Under the pieces are notes generated by a model. It saw nothing but the letters and a program-made list of their open reading frames with translations, made no database searches and was not told the DNA's origin. Both the position numbers and the translations under genes were made by a program. From Flavobacteriaceae bacterium (GTDB lineage Bacteria; Bacteroidota; Bacteroidia; Flavobacteriales; Flavobacteriaceae), in contig CANFHX010000006.1 of NCBI GenBank assembly GCA_947446865.1, positions 58,361 to 122,360 on the forward strand: a DNA stretch of 64,000 nt, written 5' to 3'. Positions 1-7,334 of this stretch are shown here, piece by piece (positions within the stretch are counted from its first letter, which is position 1; each line of letters begins with the position of its first letter).

Positions 1-2
1 TG

Positions 3-68
3 CAACGAAAAGCGGGAAAATGGTTTACTAAAATGCCCGAAACATTCGCTTCTAATTTTTATACCTAA
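3..68 (+). CDS. possible C-terminal tail of a gene entering from the left
   Basis: The third forward frame is open from the window edge to a TAA at 66-68 and would encode 21 residues ending in NFYT. The stop lies in the left arm of the hairpin at 64-91, a common arrangement at a gene end, and the gene would converge on paaE. Nothing identifies the protein. Frame 1 is also open over a similar length, so this is a weak call. Confidence 0.22.
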   Translation, partial: QRKAGKWFTKMPETFASNFYT

Positions 69-91
69 CAGGTAAAAAAAAACCTGTTAGG
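64..91. terminator. hairpin terminator downstream of the PaaE-like reductase
   Basis: A perfect 10-bp inverted repeat (CCTAACAGGT / ACCTGTTAGG) encloses an A8 loop (T8 on the minus strand) and starts 10 bp after the reductase stop codon. A related hairpin with the same CCTAACAG core ends the MoxR gene at 47470-47500, so it is probably a recurrent terminator type in this genome. A long U-run after the stem is missing. Confidence 0.55.
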
Positions 92-101
92 ATAGTACTT
101 T

Positions 102-1175
102 CTATACTCCGAAATCGACTACCACTTTTTTGGAGGTAGGGACGGCTTGGCAACTTAGCACGTAATTTTTGGCCAATTCTTCTTCTTCAAGGGAATAATT
201 CAATTTCATTTCGACGGTTCCTTCAAGGACCTTACATCGGCAGGTACTGCAAACTCCGCCTTTGCAAGCGAAAGGAAGATCGGCTCCTGCAGCCAACGCA
301 CCATCAAGAATGTTATCAAAATCTTCGCCCATAACGAAGTGGAATTCCTTGCCACCATCGACTATGGTTACTTCGGTTCCTTCTACTTTTTTCTCTACAA
401 TTTTGTTTATTCGTTGCTTATCTTCTTCGGTTAAACCGGTGGTGAACAGTTCGTAATGGATTTTGTCTTTTGGCAATCCGGCTGCTGTTAGTTCGTCACG
501 AACGAGGAAAATCATGTCTTCGGGTCCGCAGATGAAACACTCGTTTATAGCAGGAATGTTAATTATTTTTTCGGTTAAAACCTGTAATTTTTCTTTGGTG
601 AAACGGCCGTTAAACAATTCGGAAACGCGGTGTTCTTTGGTTAGGAAATGGAAAATTTCGAAGCGATTGAAATATACGTTTTTTAGTTGCTCTAATTCTT
701 CTTTAAAGATGATGGATTTAACCGTTCTATTTAAATAAAAAAGTTGAAAAGTGCTGTTTGGCTCGCTTGCCAAATGGTTTTTTATGATGGAAAGAACGGG
801 CGTGATACCACTTCCTGCGGCAAATGCAATATAGTTTTTTGCTAAACTTGGATTGACTTCTGTAAAAAAAGTGCCATTTGGCGGCATCACTTCTAGAAAA
901 TCGCCTTTTTTTAATTGGTCGTTTACAAAAGTGGAGAACAAACCGGAATCAATTTTTTTAACGGCAACTTGCCAAGTATTTTGGGTTGGACTGGAACATA
1001 GAGAATAAGAACGCCTTACTTCTTGGCCATTAATAGTGGTTCTTAAGGTAAGGTGCTGCCCTGAATTGTAGGAGAAATCGGATTTTAAATTTTCGGGGAT
1101 ATCAAAAGTGATAACCGAACAATCCTTGGTTTCTTTATAAATATCCGCAACTTGTATGCTATGAAATTTGGACAT
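102..1175 (-). CDS. paaE: PaaE-like ferredoxin-NAD(P)H reductase of a multicomponent oxygenase
   Basis: Flavin and iron-sulfur reductase that should pass electrons from NAD(P)H through FAD and a plant-type 2Fe-2S centre to an oxygenase such as phenylacetyl-CoA epoxidase. The order is FAD domain with RSYS at 55-58, NAD(P) domain with GSGITP at 121-126, then a C-terminal ferredoxin domain with cluster cysteines C304, C309, C312 and C342. Length (357) and domain order fit PaaE/HCR-type reductases. It lies downstream of a TetR gene on the same strand, with a perfect inverted repeat over its predicted transcription start. No paaABC genes are in view, so the partner oxygenase is unknown and the specific phenylacetate assignment is an inference. 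Confidence 0.82.
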   Translation of the reverse strand: MSKFHSIQVADIYKETKDCSVITFDIPENLKSDFSYNSGQHLTLRTTINGQEVRRSYSLCSSPTQNTWQVAVKKIDSGLFSTFVNDQLKKGDFLEVMPPNGTFFTEVNPSLAKNYIAFAAGSGITPVLSIIKNHLASEPNSTFQLFYLNRTVKSIIFKEELEQLKNVYFNRFEIFHFLTKEHRVSELFNGRFTKEKLQVLTEKIINIPAINECFICGPEDMIFLVRDELTAAGLPKDKIHYELFTTGLTEEDKQRINKIVEKKVEGTEVTIVDGGKEFHFVMGEDFDNILDGALAAGADLPFACKGGVCSTCRCKVLEGTVEMKLNYSLEEEELAKNYVLSCQAVPTSKKVVVDFGV

Positions 1176-1192
1176 AAAAATTATTTTTAATC

Positions 1193-1212
1193 AAACTAAC
1201 AACTGTTAGTTT
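1193..1212. promoter_or_regulatory. candidate TetR operator in front of paaE
   Basis: Perfect inverted repeat AAACTAAC-aact-GTTAGTTT (8-bp arms, 4-bp spacer). It lies 18 bp upstream of the paaE start and covers the expected transcription start of the -7 box at 1219-1226, a classic repressor position. Its core TAAC-N4-GTTA recurs in the tetR/rhodanese intergenic region at 1993-2004. Confidence 0.6.
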
Positions 1213-1218
1213 ACAATG

Positions 1219-1226
1219 CAAATTTA
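1219..1226 (-). promoter_or_regulatory. paaE promoter, -7 box
   Basis: Minus strand reads TAAATTTG, a match to the Bacteroidetes -7 consensus TAnnTTTG, 44 bp before the paaE start. No clear -33 TTTG was found at the usual distance. Confidence 0.5.
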
Positions 1227-1310
1227 CTGAATTTTTTGATATGTTACGAAAACGTTGTAATTTTTTAATTAACCATTTATTTACTTTAAATTAAAAGGAT
1301 GTTTTTTTTT

Positions 1311-1347
1311 AAACCATTAAGAAATTAAGGTTCATTAAGTTTTTTTG
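1311..1347. repeat. AT-rich intergenic repeat-like stretch
   Basis: Two similar direct segments (ACCATTAAG and TTCATTAAG) flank AAATTAAGG and are followed by T7, between paaE and tetR. I recall similar strings between flavobacterial genes, but there is no second copy in this window. It might help end tetR transcription. Confidence 0.3.
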
Positions 1348-1388
1348 GGTTTTCTTGCAAAGAAATATTTTCAAGGGTTGATTAATTA

Positions 1389-1958
1389 TTAAACTATTCC
1401 TTTTAAAAGCACTTTTGTCATATTGTTTCTAAGGGTTTTTTCACTAAGTTGATTGGTTTTTTTATACCAAATATACATAGTTCGCAAAGTAGAAAGTATG
1501 GAGAAAATAATTACATCTTGATTGTGTTTTTGAATTTCTCCCTCTTGAATTCCTTTTTTTACGATTATTCTGAAGTTATCCTCATAGTCGTTTCGCATTT
1601 TTATAAAATACTCTAAATCGGAATCAGTAAGATGCATCCAATCATTATTTAAACAAGCGAGAGCATTAGAATCTCTAAGTGTAATATCAATATGCAATTG
1701 AATAATTCGCTCAATTTTCTTTATTGAGGATTCGTTTGAATTTACCACATCATTCATGGTATTGGTAAATTCTTCGGCAATTTCGATAATAATTAAAACC
1801 AGAATTTCCTGTTTGGATTTGATGTGGTTGTACAAACTTGCGGCTTTAATATCCATAGCCTGGGCTATGTCGCGCATGGTCACGGCGCTGTAGCCTTTCT
1901 CTTTGAAAAGTTTGGCGGAGATATTTATGATTTCGGTTTTTCTATCGGTAATCTTCAT
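1389..1958 (-). CDS. TetR/AcrR-family transcriptional regulator
   Basis: One-component repressor of 189 residues. The N-terminal helix-turn-helix spans about residues 8-54, with the typical AAKLFKEKGYSAVTMRDIA pattern followed by SLYNHIKSKQEIL. The rest is a helical ligand-binding and dimerisation region with no recognisable ligand signature. It sits between paaE (same strand, downstream) and a divergent rhodanese gene. Candidate operators with the same TAAC-N4-GTTA core lie in front of paaE and in its own upstream region, so autoregulation and control of the reductase are likely. In many bacteria a TetR repressor sensing an aryl-CoA or acyl-CoA controls paa genes; here that remains inference. 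Confidence 0.88.
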   Translation of the reverse strand: MKITDRKTEIINISAKLFKEKGYSAVTMRDIAQAMDIKAASLYNHIKSKQEILVLIIIEIAEEFTNTMNDVVNSNESSIKKIERIIQLHIDITLRDSNALACLNNDWMHLTDSDLEYFIKMRNDYEDNFRIIVKKGIQEGEIQKHNQDVIIFSILSTLRTMYIWYKKTNQLSEKTLRNNMTKVLLKGIV

Positions 1959-1965
1959 ACGATTT

Positions 1966-1973
1966 CAAATATA
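1966..1973 (-). promoter_or_regulatory. tetR promoter, -7 box
   Basis: Minus strand reads TATATTTG, matching TAnnTTTG, only 7 bp before the tetR ATG, so the transcript would be leaderless or nearly so. The palindrome at 1992-2005 lies where the -33 element should be. Confidence 0.5.
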
Positions 1974-1991
1974 AAGAATATTTTGGCTTGC

Positions 1992-2005
1992 GTAACCTTT
2001 GTTAC
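1992..2005. promoter_or_regulatory. second candidate TetR operator
   Basis: Inverted repeat GTAAC-cttt-GTTAC. It shares the TAAC-N4-GTTA core and spacer length with the paaE operator. It lies between the divergent tetR and rhodanese -7 boxes and could regulate both. Confidence 0.5.
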
Positions 2006-2027
2006 AAAATTGTAGGTCAAAATACTA

Positions 2028-2035
2028 TAGTTTTG
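2028..2035 (+). promoter_or_regulatory. rhodanese gene promoter, -7 box
   Basis: TAGTTTTG matches TAnnTTTG and lies 71 bp before the rhodanese ATG. No clear -33 box at the standard spacing. Confidence 0.45.
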
Positions 2036-2106
2036 TCCTCAGATTGTTTTTATTGTTTGCATTATAGAAACAAAAAATTGGATTTAATTATTAAAAAAAT
2101 AAAAAT

Positions 2107-2415
2107 ATGGGATTATTAAGCATGTTAGGTTTAAGCGGAAAACAAGAAAATGTTGCCGAATTTATGGCTAAAGGAGCCGTAATTGTTGATGTTAGAACTC
2201 CAGGAGAATACCAAGGAGGACATATTAAAGGATCTAAGAATATTCCTTTGAACGTACTTTCTGACAAAATATCGGAAATAAAAAAATGGAATAAACCAGT
2301 TATTGCTTGTTGCGCCAGCGGTATGCGAAGCGCTCAGGCAACATCTATTTTAAAAAGTAATGATGTGGAGGCTATGAATGGTGGCGGATGGAGTAGTTTG
2401 GAAAATAAATTGTAA
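2107..2415 (+). CDS. single-domain rhodanese-like protein
   Basis: Small sulfurtransferase-type protein of 102 residues made almost entirely of one rhodanese domain. VDVRTPGEYQGGHI (about 27-40) is the usual substrate-side motif, and CASGMRS starting at C69 is the active-site loop, with the cysteine that would carry the persulfide. The last residues (NGGGWSSL) match the family's C-terminal GG-W pattern. No signal peptide, so cytoplasmic. It is divergent from the TetR gene and may share its operator. The sulfur acceptor cannot be told from sequence. Confidence 0.88.
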   Translation: MGLLSMLGLSGKQENVAEFMAKGAVIVDVRTPGEYQGGHIKGSKNIPLNVLSDKISEIKKWNKPVIACCASGMRSAQATSILKSNDVEAMNGGGWSSLENKL

Positions 2416-2425
2416 ACGTTCTTTT

Positions 2426-3373
2426 TTAGAAATTCATAAATGGAAATTGCGCCTTAAGTTGGGCTGCTTTTTGGGAAATGTTTTGAAGAAATTTTGTATG
2501 GCTTATCGACTGTGGATGAAACGGACGATGGGCCATTCCTTTTTGGATACTTGCTACCTCTTGCATAATTGGATTTGCTTCTTCGGCAACAGTGCAATCG
2601 CAAAAGCGTTCCCAGATGTAATCTATCGCAATTGCGTTTGGATGCAACATATCTTGGGCATAAAATCGATAATCGCGAAGTTCGTCCATTTGAATTTCGA
2701 AAGAAGGGAAATATATGGAAGTTGGGAGATGGAAGATGGAAGCTTGCAAAGCAGTTATCAAATGAGCCTTGCTTCGTTGGTTTTCTACAAAGCCATCTTT
2801 TAGATGACGTACAGGTGAAATGGTGAAAATCACATTGCAATTTGGATTTACTTTTTGAATTAAATCTAAAGTATTTTGGATGGATTTTTCTATTTCTTCA
2901 ACAGATAAAATTTCTTTATCAAATTGATTTTGGGGTACTTTATGGCAATTGGCAACAATAGTTCCAGATGATTTTAATTTATAAACCCAAGAGGTTCCGT
3001 AGGTGATAATTGTATGAGAAGCATTAGTTAATTGCTGGTTGGTTTCTTTAAGAATTTGATTCAAATTAGATAAAAAAACTTCTTTATTATCGTTACTTAA
3101 ATCGGAATGCACTTCATAACAATGCCATAATTCGTTATGAAAAAAAAGATCGTCTTCGGTGAAATAATTTAGGTTGATGGCTCTGTCGATAATCGTTTCA
3201 ATAGAAACCGGATTAAAAATAATTCCGAAGGGATTGGTAGTGTTTTGAAACTTAAAAAAATCAAATTTTTCTCCCATGTTTTCAGCAAAGCAAGAACCCA
3301 AAGAAACTATTCTAGAAGAATAATCTATTGGAAAATTGGATTTTGCGATTGGAATTTTAGTGATGAAATTCAT
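2426..3373 (-). CDS. GSCFA-domain protein
   Basis: Protein of 315 residues whose defining GSCFA motif is at 26-30 (SLGSCFAENMGEKF). The family resembles SGNH/GDSL hydrolases, with the serine in GSCFA as likely nucleophile and YGTSWVYK and HPNAIAIDYIWERF further on; the substrate is unknown. It starts 11 bp after trmH on the same strand and is probably co-transcribed. A four-unit heptamer repeat (2714-2741) lies inside the reading frame and encodes part of the LPTSIYFPSF segment. The 10-bp gap to the convergent rhodanese stop leaves little room for a terminator. Confidence 0.87.
   Translation of the reverse strand: MNFITKIPIAKSNFPIDYSSRIVSLGSCFAENMGEKFDFFKFQNTTNPFGIIFNPVSIETIIDRAINLNYFTEDDLFFHNELWHCYEVHSDLSNDNKEVFLSNLNQILKETNQQLTNASHTIITYGTSWVYKLKSSGTIVANCHKVPQNQFDKEILSVEEIEKSIQNTLDLIQKVNPNCNVIFTISPVRHLKDGFVENQRSKAHLITALQASIFHLPTSIYFPSFEIQMDELRDYRFYAQDMLHPNAIAIDYIWERFCDCTVAEEANPIMQEVASIQKGMAHRPFHPQSISHTKFLQNISQKAAQLKAQFPFMNF
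2714..2741. repeat. period-7 tandem repeat inside the GSCFA gene
   Basis: Four contiguous 7-bp units: TATGGAA, GTTGGGA, GATGGAA, GATGGAA. It is the same type as the intergenic heptamer arrays at 7211-7238 and 13347-13374, but lies in coding sequence. One unit gained or lost would shift the frame. Confidence 0.7.
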
Positions 3374-3384
3374 GTTTCTATTGC

Positions 3385-4047
3385 TTAGATATTGTGTTCG
3401 GCATTATACCGTGCTTCTATTCGTTTAATATCCTTGATGGTATTCTTAGCCCATTGCAATCTTTTTTCTAGGATTTCGTTTTCAGATAATTGCCAATGGA
3501 TGTCCGACTTGTGCAAACGACTCATTAAATTTTGAATAATAATCGCAGCCGAAACCGATATATTCAAACTCTCGGTAAATCCAGCCATGGGAATTTTAAG
3601 AAATCCATCGGCATTTTGAAGCACTTCTGCAGACAATCCATCCCTTTCGGTTCCGAAAAAAAGAGCACTTGGTTTTGTGATATCAAAATCATCCAAATCA
3701 CAATCGTTTTCGTGTGGCGTGGTGGCAATAATTTGATAGCCTTTACTTTTCAAATTAGAAATACAGCCCGAAATACTATCAAACCGATTGACGTCTACCC
3801 ATTTTTGGGCACCCATCGCAATTTCTTTATCAATAGATTTAGTGTACCGTTCTTCAATTACATTCAATTGTTGGATACCGAAAACCTCACAACTCCGCAT
3901 TACTGCACTGGTATTGTGCAACTGGAAAATATCTTCCATGGCAATGGTAAAATGATTGGTTCTTTTTGCCAAAACTTGTTGGAAGCGTTCCTTTCGATTA
4001 TCGGTAAGGATATTTTCTAAAAAAGCGAGGTATTCTAAATCGACCAT
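3385..4047 (-). CDS. trmH: SpoU/TrmH-family RNA 2'-O-methyltransferase, probably tRNA (Gm18)
   Basis: SAM-dependent knotted (SPOUT) methyltransferase of 220 residues. Motif 1 is near residues 45-57, with N45 and the candidate catalytic R51 (LHNTSAVMRSCEVFG). Motif 2 is ALFFGTERDGLS and motif 3 is IPMAGFTESLNISVSAA, which form the knot and bind SAM. Length and the C-terminal extension (about 195-220) suit TrmH better than RlmB, which has an N-terminal L30e-like domain, so tRNA G18 is the likely target. It has its own -7 box at 4065-4072 and leads a two-gene unit with the GSCFA gene. Confidence 0.87.
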   Translation of the reverse strand: MVDLEYLAFLENILTDNRKERFQQVLAKRTNHFTIAMEDIFQLHNTSAVMRSCEVFGIQQLNVIEERYTKSIDKEIAMGAQKWVDVNRFDSISGCISNLKSKGYQIIATTPHENDCDLDDFDITKPSALFFGTERDGLSAEVLQNADGFLKIPMAGFTESLNISVSAAIIIQNLMSRLHKSDIHWQLSENEILEKRLQWAKNTIKDIKRIEARYNAEHNI

Positions 4048-4064
4048 TTTGGGAATTATTTTTG

Positions 4065-4072
4065 CAAAAATA
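4065..4072 (-). promoter_or_regulatory. trmH promoter, -7 box
   Basis: Minus strand TATTTTTG fits TAnnTTTG, 18 bp before the trmH ATG, giving a leader of only about 10 nt. Confidence 0.5.
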
Positions 4073-4183
4073 GTAAATTTGAAGGTTCTTTTTTCAAATA
4101 ATAAAAGGAGTGTTAGTTATTAAAAACAGGGAAACACCTTAATTTTTAAAATTTTCCACCTATGAAATAGATAAAAAAATGAA

Positions 4184-4211
4184 TGCTGAGCACTGAACAC
4201 TGAACACTATT
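4184..4211. repeat. period-7 tandem repeat before purB
   Basis: Units TGCTGAG, CACTGAA, CACTGAA, CACTATT. It ends 4 bp upstream of the purB -7 box and so occupies the space where a -33 element would be expected. Confidence 0.6.
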
Positions 4212-4214
4212 GCT

Positions 4215-4222
4215 TACTTTTG
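4215..4222 (+). promoter_or_regulatory. purB promoter, -7 box
   Basis: TACTTTTG, an exact TAnnTTTG match 26 bp before the purB ATG. The upstream -33 position falls in the heptamer repeat. Confidence 0.55.
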
Positions 4223-4247
4223 CGACTTCAAATAACAACACAACAAC

Positions 4248-5591
4248 ATGCAACTAACCGAATTAAACGCTATTTCTCCTATTGATGGAAGATATAGAAG
4301 CAAAACCGTTTCCTTATCCACCTTTTTTTCAGAAGAAGCACTAATTAAATATAGAGTTTTAGTAGAAGTAGAATATTTTATTGCGCTTTGCGAAGCCGAT
4401 TTACCACAACTTAAAGGTGTAAACAAATCTGTTTTTGAGGATTTACGTAAAATTTACACCAATTTTTCTACCGAAGATGCTCTTTGGATAAAAGAAACGG
4501 AAAAAACTACCAACCACGATGTGAAAGCGGTTGAATATTTCATCAAAACTAAATTTGAAGCCTTAGATTTAGACCAATATAAAGAGTTCATCCACTTCGG
4601 ATTGACTTCTCAGGACATCAATAATACAGCAATTCCGCTTTCTACCAAAGAGGCTTTTGAAAAAGTATATTTACCCGGATTGATTTCGGTTATTGCTAAG
4701 TTAAAAGAATTAGCCATTGAGTGGAAAGACATTCCGATGCTTGCTAGAACCCATGGGCAACCCGCCTCTCCAACTCGTTTAGGGAAAGAAATTTTGGTTT
4801 TTGTGGAACGTCTAGAAGAGCAAATGCGTTTGTTGTTTAACATTCCGTTTGCGGCTAAATTTGGTGGTGCTACCGGAAATTACAATGCCCACCACGTGGC
4901 GTATCCAACAACCGATTGGAAGAAATTCGGAACTGATTTTGTAGAAACTACATTAGGTTTGCATCATTCTTTTCCTACGACACAAATAGAACATTACGAT
5001 CATTTTGCTGCCTTTTTTGATGCATTAAAAAGAATCAACACCATTATAATGGATTTGGATCGTGATATCTGGACGTATGTTTCGATGGATTATTTCAAAC
5101 AAAAAATCAAAGCAGGTGAAATTGGTTCTTCTGCCATGCCGCATAAAGTGAACCCAATTGATTTTGAAAATAGTGAAGGAAATTTAGGAATTGCCAATGC
5201 CATTTTTGAGCACCTTTCGGCAAAATTACCACTGTCTAGATTGCAACGTGATTTAACCGATAGCACCGTTTTAAGAAATATAGGAGTTCCAATGGGACAC
5301 ACCTTAATTGCATTTGAAGCAACCTTAAAAGGGTTGAATAAATTGGTTTTAAACGAACCAAAATTCGCAGAAGATCTAGAAAAAAATTGGGCCGTTGTTG
5401 CTGAAGCGATTCAAACTATATTACGTCGTGAAGGTTATCCAAATCCGTATGAAGCCTTGAAAGATTTAACCAGAACCAATACGGTCATCAATAAAGAAGC
5501 CATTCAAAATTTTATTCAAACTTTAAAAGTTTCCGATGCAATAAAAGTGGAATTGATGCAAATTAGTCCAAGTAATTATTTAGGGATTTAA
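4248..5591 (+). CDS. purB: adenylosuccinate lyase
   Basis: Catalyses two purine steps: SAICAR to AICAR plus fumarate, and adenylosuccinate to AMP plus fumarate. The 447-residue protein has the ISPIDGRY start typical of the family, the histidine segments TNHDVKAVEY and LARTHGQPASPT, and the fumarase/aspartase signature GSSAMPHKVNPIDFEN around residues 292-307. It is a soluble homotetramer in known relatives. It converges on guaB, which makes XMP in the other branch from IMP, so two purine genes lie tail to tail across a terminator region. The length is normal and no defect is visible. Confidence 0.96.
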   Translation: MQLTELNAISPIDGRYRSKTVSLSTFFSEEALIKYRVLVEVEYFIALCEADLPQLKGVNKSVFEDLRKIYTNFSTEDALWIKETEKTTNHDVKAVEYFIKTKFEALDLDQYKEFIHFGLTSQDINNTAIPLSTKEAFEKVYLPGLISVIAKLKELAIEWKDIPMLARTHGQPASPTRLGKEILVFVERLEEQMRLLFNIPFAAKFGGATGNYNAHHVAYPTTDWKKFGTDFVETTLGLHHSFPTTQIEHYDHFAAFFDALKRINTIIMDLDRDIWTYVSMDYFKQKIKAGEIGSSAMPHKVNPIDFENSEGNLGIANAIFEHLSAKLPLSRLQRDLTDSTVLRNIGVPMGHTLIAFEATLKGLNKLVLNEPKFAEDLEKNWAVVAEAIQTILRREGYPNPYEALKDLTRTNTVINKEAIQNFIQTLKVSDAIKVELMQISPSNYLGI

Positions 5592-5597
5592 AATTTA

Positions 5598-5682
5598 ACC
5601 GCAAAGAACGCTAAGGTTTTACGCAAGGTTCGCAAAGATTTAATTTGCCAACCTTGCGTTTTTTATTTGTGCACTTTGCGGT
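5598..5682. terminator. nested hairpins between purB and guaB, probable bidirectional terminator
   Basis: The inner stem ACGCAAGGTT (5621-5630) / AACCTTGCGT (5650-5659) is perfect and followed by a T-run, ending purB transcription. An outer pair ACCGCAAAG (5598-5606) / CTTTGCGGT (5674-5682) encloses it. The CGCAAAG/CGCAAGG strings look like a dispersed intergenic repeat that supplies the hairpin. Confidence 0.65.
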
Positions 5683-5692
5683 AAAATAAAAA

Positions 5693-7165
5693 TTATCGTG
5701 AATAATTCGGTGCTTCTTTCGTAATCGTCACATTATGTGGATGACTTTCGCCAATTCCGCTAGCAGTAATTCTTACAAAACGACCCGTTTCTTGAAGAGT
5801 CGGAACGTCTTTGGCTCCGCAGTATCCCATTCCGGCACGAAGTCCACCAACAAATTGTTGCATACTTTCGTTTAATTCTCCTTTGTAAGGAACACGACCA
5901 ACAATTCCTTCTGGAACTAATTTCTTAATATCGTCTTCCACATCTTGAAAATAACGGTCTTTCGACCCATCTTCCATGGCTTCAATAGAACCCATTCCGC
6001 GGTAGGATTTGAATTTTCTTCCTTCAAAAATAATAGTTTCGCCAGGAGATTCTTTGGTTCCGGCTAATAACGATCCTAGCATTACACAATCGGCTCCCGC
6101 AGCAATTGCCTTCGGAATATCCCCTGTGTAACGAATTCCACCATCAGCAATAACTGGAACTCCAGTCCCTTTTAAGGCTGCAGCAACTTCTAAAACTGCA
6201 GAAAATTGTGGAAACCCAACCCCTGCAACTACTCTCGTAGTACAAATAGATCCAGGTCCAATCCCAACTTTTACAGCATCGGCACCATTGGCAACCAAAT
6301 ACAAAGCCGCTTCTGGTGTAGCAATGTTTCCAACTACTACATCCAATTCTGGAAATTTTTCTTTTACTTGTTTCAAAACTGTAACCACACCTTGCGTATG
6401 TCCGTGAGCAGTATCAATAATTACGGCATCTACTCCCGCATTAACTAAAGCAGTTGCTCTTTCTAGAACATCGGCAGTTACTCCTAAAGCAGCAGCAACA
6501 CGTAAACGTCCGAATCTATCTTTATTGGCATTTGGTTTCTGAGCCAATTTTGTAATATCTCTAAAAGTAATTAATCCAACTAATTTATAATTGGCATCTA
6601 CTACTGGAAGTTTTTCAATTTTATTTTGTTGCAAAATCCCCTCTGCCTCTTGCAAAGTAGTTCCTAAAGCAGCAGTCACTAAATTTTTAGAAGTCATGAC
6701 TTCAACAATAGAACGGGAGTTTATTTTTTCAAATCGTAAATCGCGGTTGGTTGCAATTCCCTTAAGGATTCCATTTTCATCCACCACAGGAATTCCGCCA
6801 ATACCAAATTCTTTCATGGCTTGTTTGGCATCCCCAACAGTTGCGGTTAAAGGCAATGTTACTGGATCGATAATCATTCCGGCTTCAGCACGTTTTACCT
6901 TTCTAACTTTGGCTGCTTGTTGCTCAATAGTCATGTTTTTATGCAAAACACCTATTCCTCCTTCTTGCGCCATAGCAATTGCCATCGAACTTTCAGTAAC
7001 GGTATCCATAGCAGCAGAAACAATAGGAACGTTCAACGTAATGTTTCTAGAAAACTTCGATTGGGTACTAACTTCGCGTGGTAAAACTTCGGAATAATTT
7101 GGGATGAGCAGAACATCGTCGTAAGTAAGACCTTCGCCAACGATTTTAGAAGTGTGTGCTTTCAT
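5693..7165 (-). CDS. guaB: inosine-5'-monophosphate dehydrogenase
   Basis: Oxidises IMP to XMP with NAD+, the committed step of GMP synthesis. The 490-residue protein has a TIM barrel interrupted by two CBS domains (about 95-205). The active-site loop GPGSICTTR carries the nucleophilic cysteine at about C308. The IMP-phosphate loops are [14 protein letters not shown] and [15 protein letters not shown], and the flap is near [10 protein letters not shown]. Length and domains are standard for bacterial enzymes. It is a single gene with its own -7 box at 7195-7202, convergent with purB. Confidence 0.97.
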   Translation of the reverse strand: MKAHTSKIVGEGLTYDDVLLIPNYSEVLPREVSTQSKFSRNITLNVPIVSAAMDTVTESSMAIAMAQEGGIGVLHKNMTIEQQAAKVRKVKRAEAGMIIDPVTLPLTATVGDAKQAMKEFGIGGIPVVDENGILKGIATNRDLRFEKINSRSIVEVMTSKNLVTAALGTTLQEAEGILQQNKIEKLPVVDANYKLVGLITFRDITKLAQKPNANKDRFGRLRVAAALGVTADVLERATALVNAGVDAVIIDTAHGHTQGVVTVLKQVKEKFPELDVVVGNIATPEAALYLVANGADAVKVGIGPGSICTTRVVAGVGFPQFSAVLEVAAALKGTGVPVIADGGIRYTGDIPKAIAAGADCVMLGSLLAGTKESPGETIIFEGRKFKSYRGMGSIEAMEDGSKDRYFQDVEDDIKKLVPEGIVGRVPYKGELNESMQQFVGGLRAGMGYCGAKDVPTLQETGRFVRITASGIGESHPHNVTITKEAPNYSR

Positions 7166-7194
7166 GCAATTTGTAGTTGTAGTTAAATTGCGAG

Positions 7195-7202
7195 CAAATA
7201 TA
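7195..7202 (-). promoter_or_regulatory. guaB promoter, -7 box
   Basis: Minus strand TATATTTG matches TAnnTTTG, 30 bp before the guaB start. The heptamer array at 7211-7238 covers the -33 region. Confidence 0.5.
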
Positions 7203-7210
7203 GTAAAAAG

Positions 7211-7238
7211 TTGGAAGATGGAAGATGGAAGATGGAAG
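7211..7238. repeat. period-7 tandem repeat upstream of guaB
   Basis: TTGGAAG followed by three exact copies of ATGGAAG, 28 bp in all. It lies in the divergent guaB/ATPase intergenic region and overlaps the guaB -33 region. Confidence 0.7.
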
Positions 7239-7334
7239 TTTTTTCTAAAGTCCTAAAACCTTTGTATTATAAAGAGTTAAATAAATCCAAAATTGGAATA
7301 AAATCACTACCTTAGTTAACCTCATTCCACTTTT

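Noticed and set aside
3532..4020. Plus-strand open frame of 162 codons opposite trmH.
   Set aside because: trmH has all SPOUT motifs; the antisense frame is a by-product of low stop-codon frequency in that phase.
6591..7097. Plus-strand open frame of 168 codons opposite guaB.
   Set aside because: guaB is intact and unmistakable on the other strand; the opposite frame has no recognisable features.
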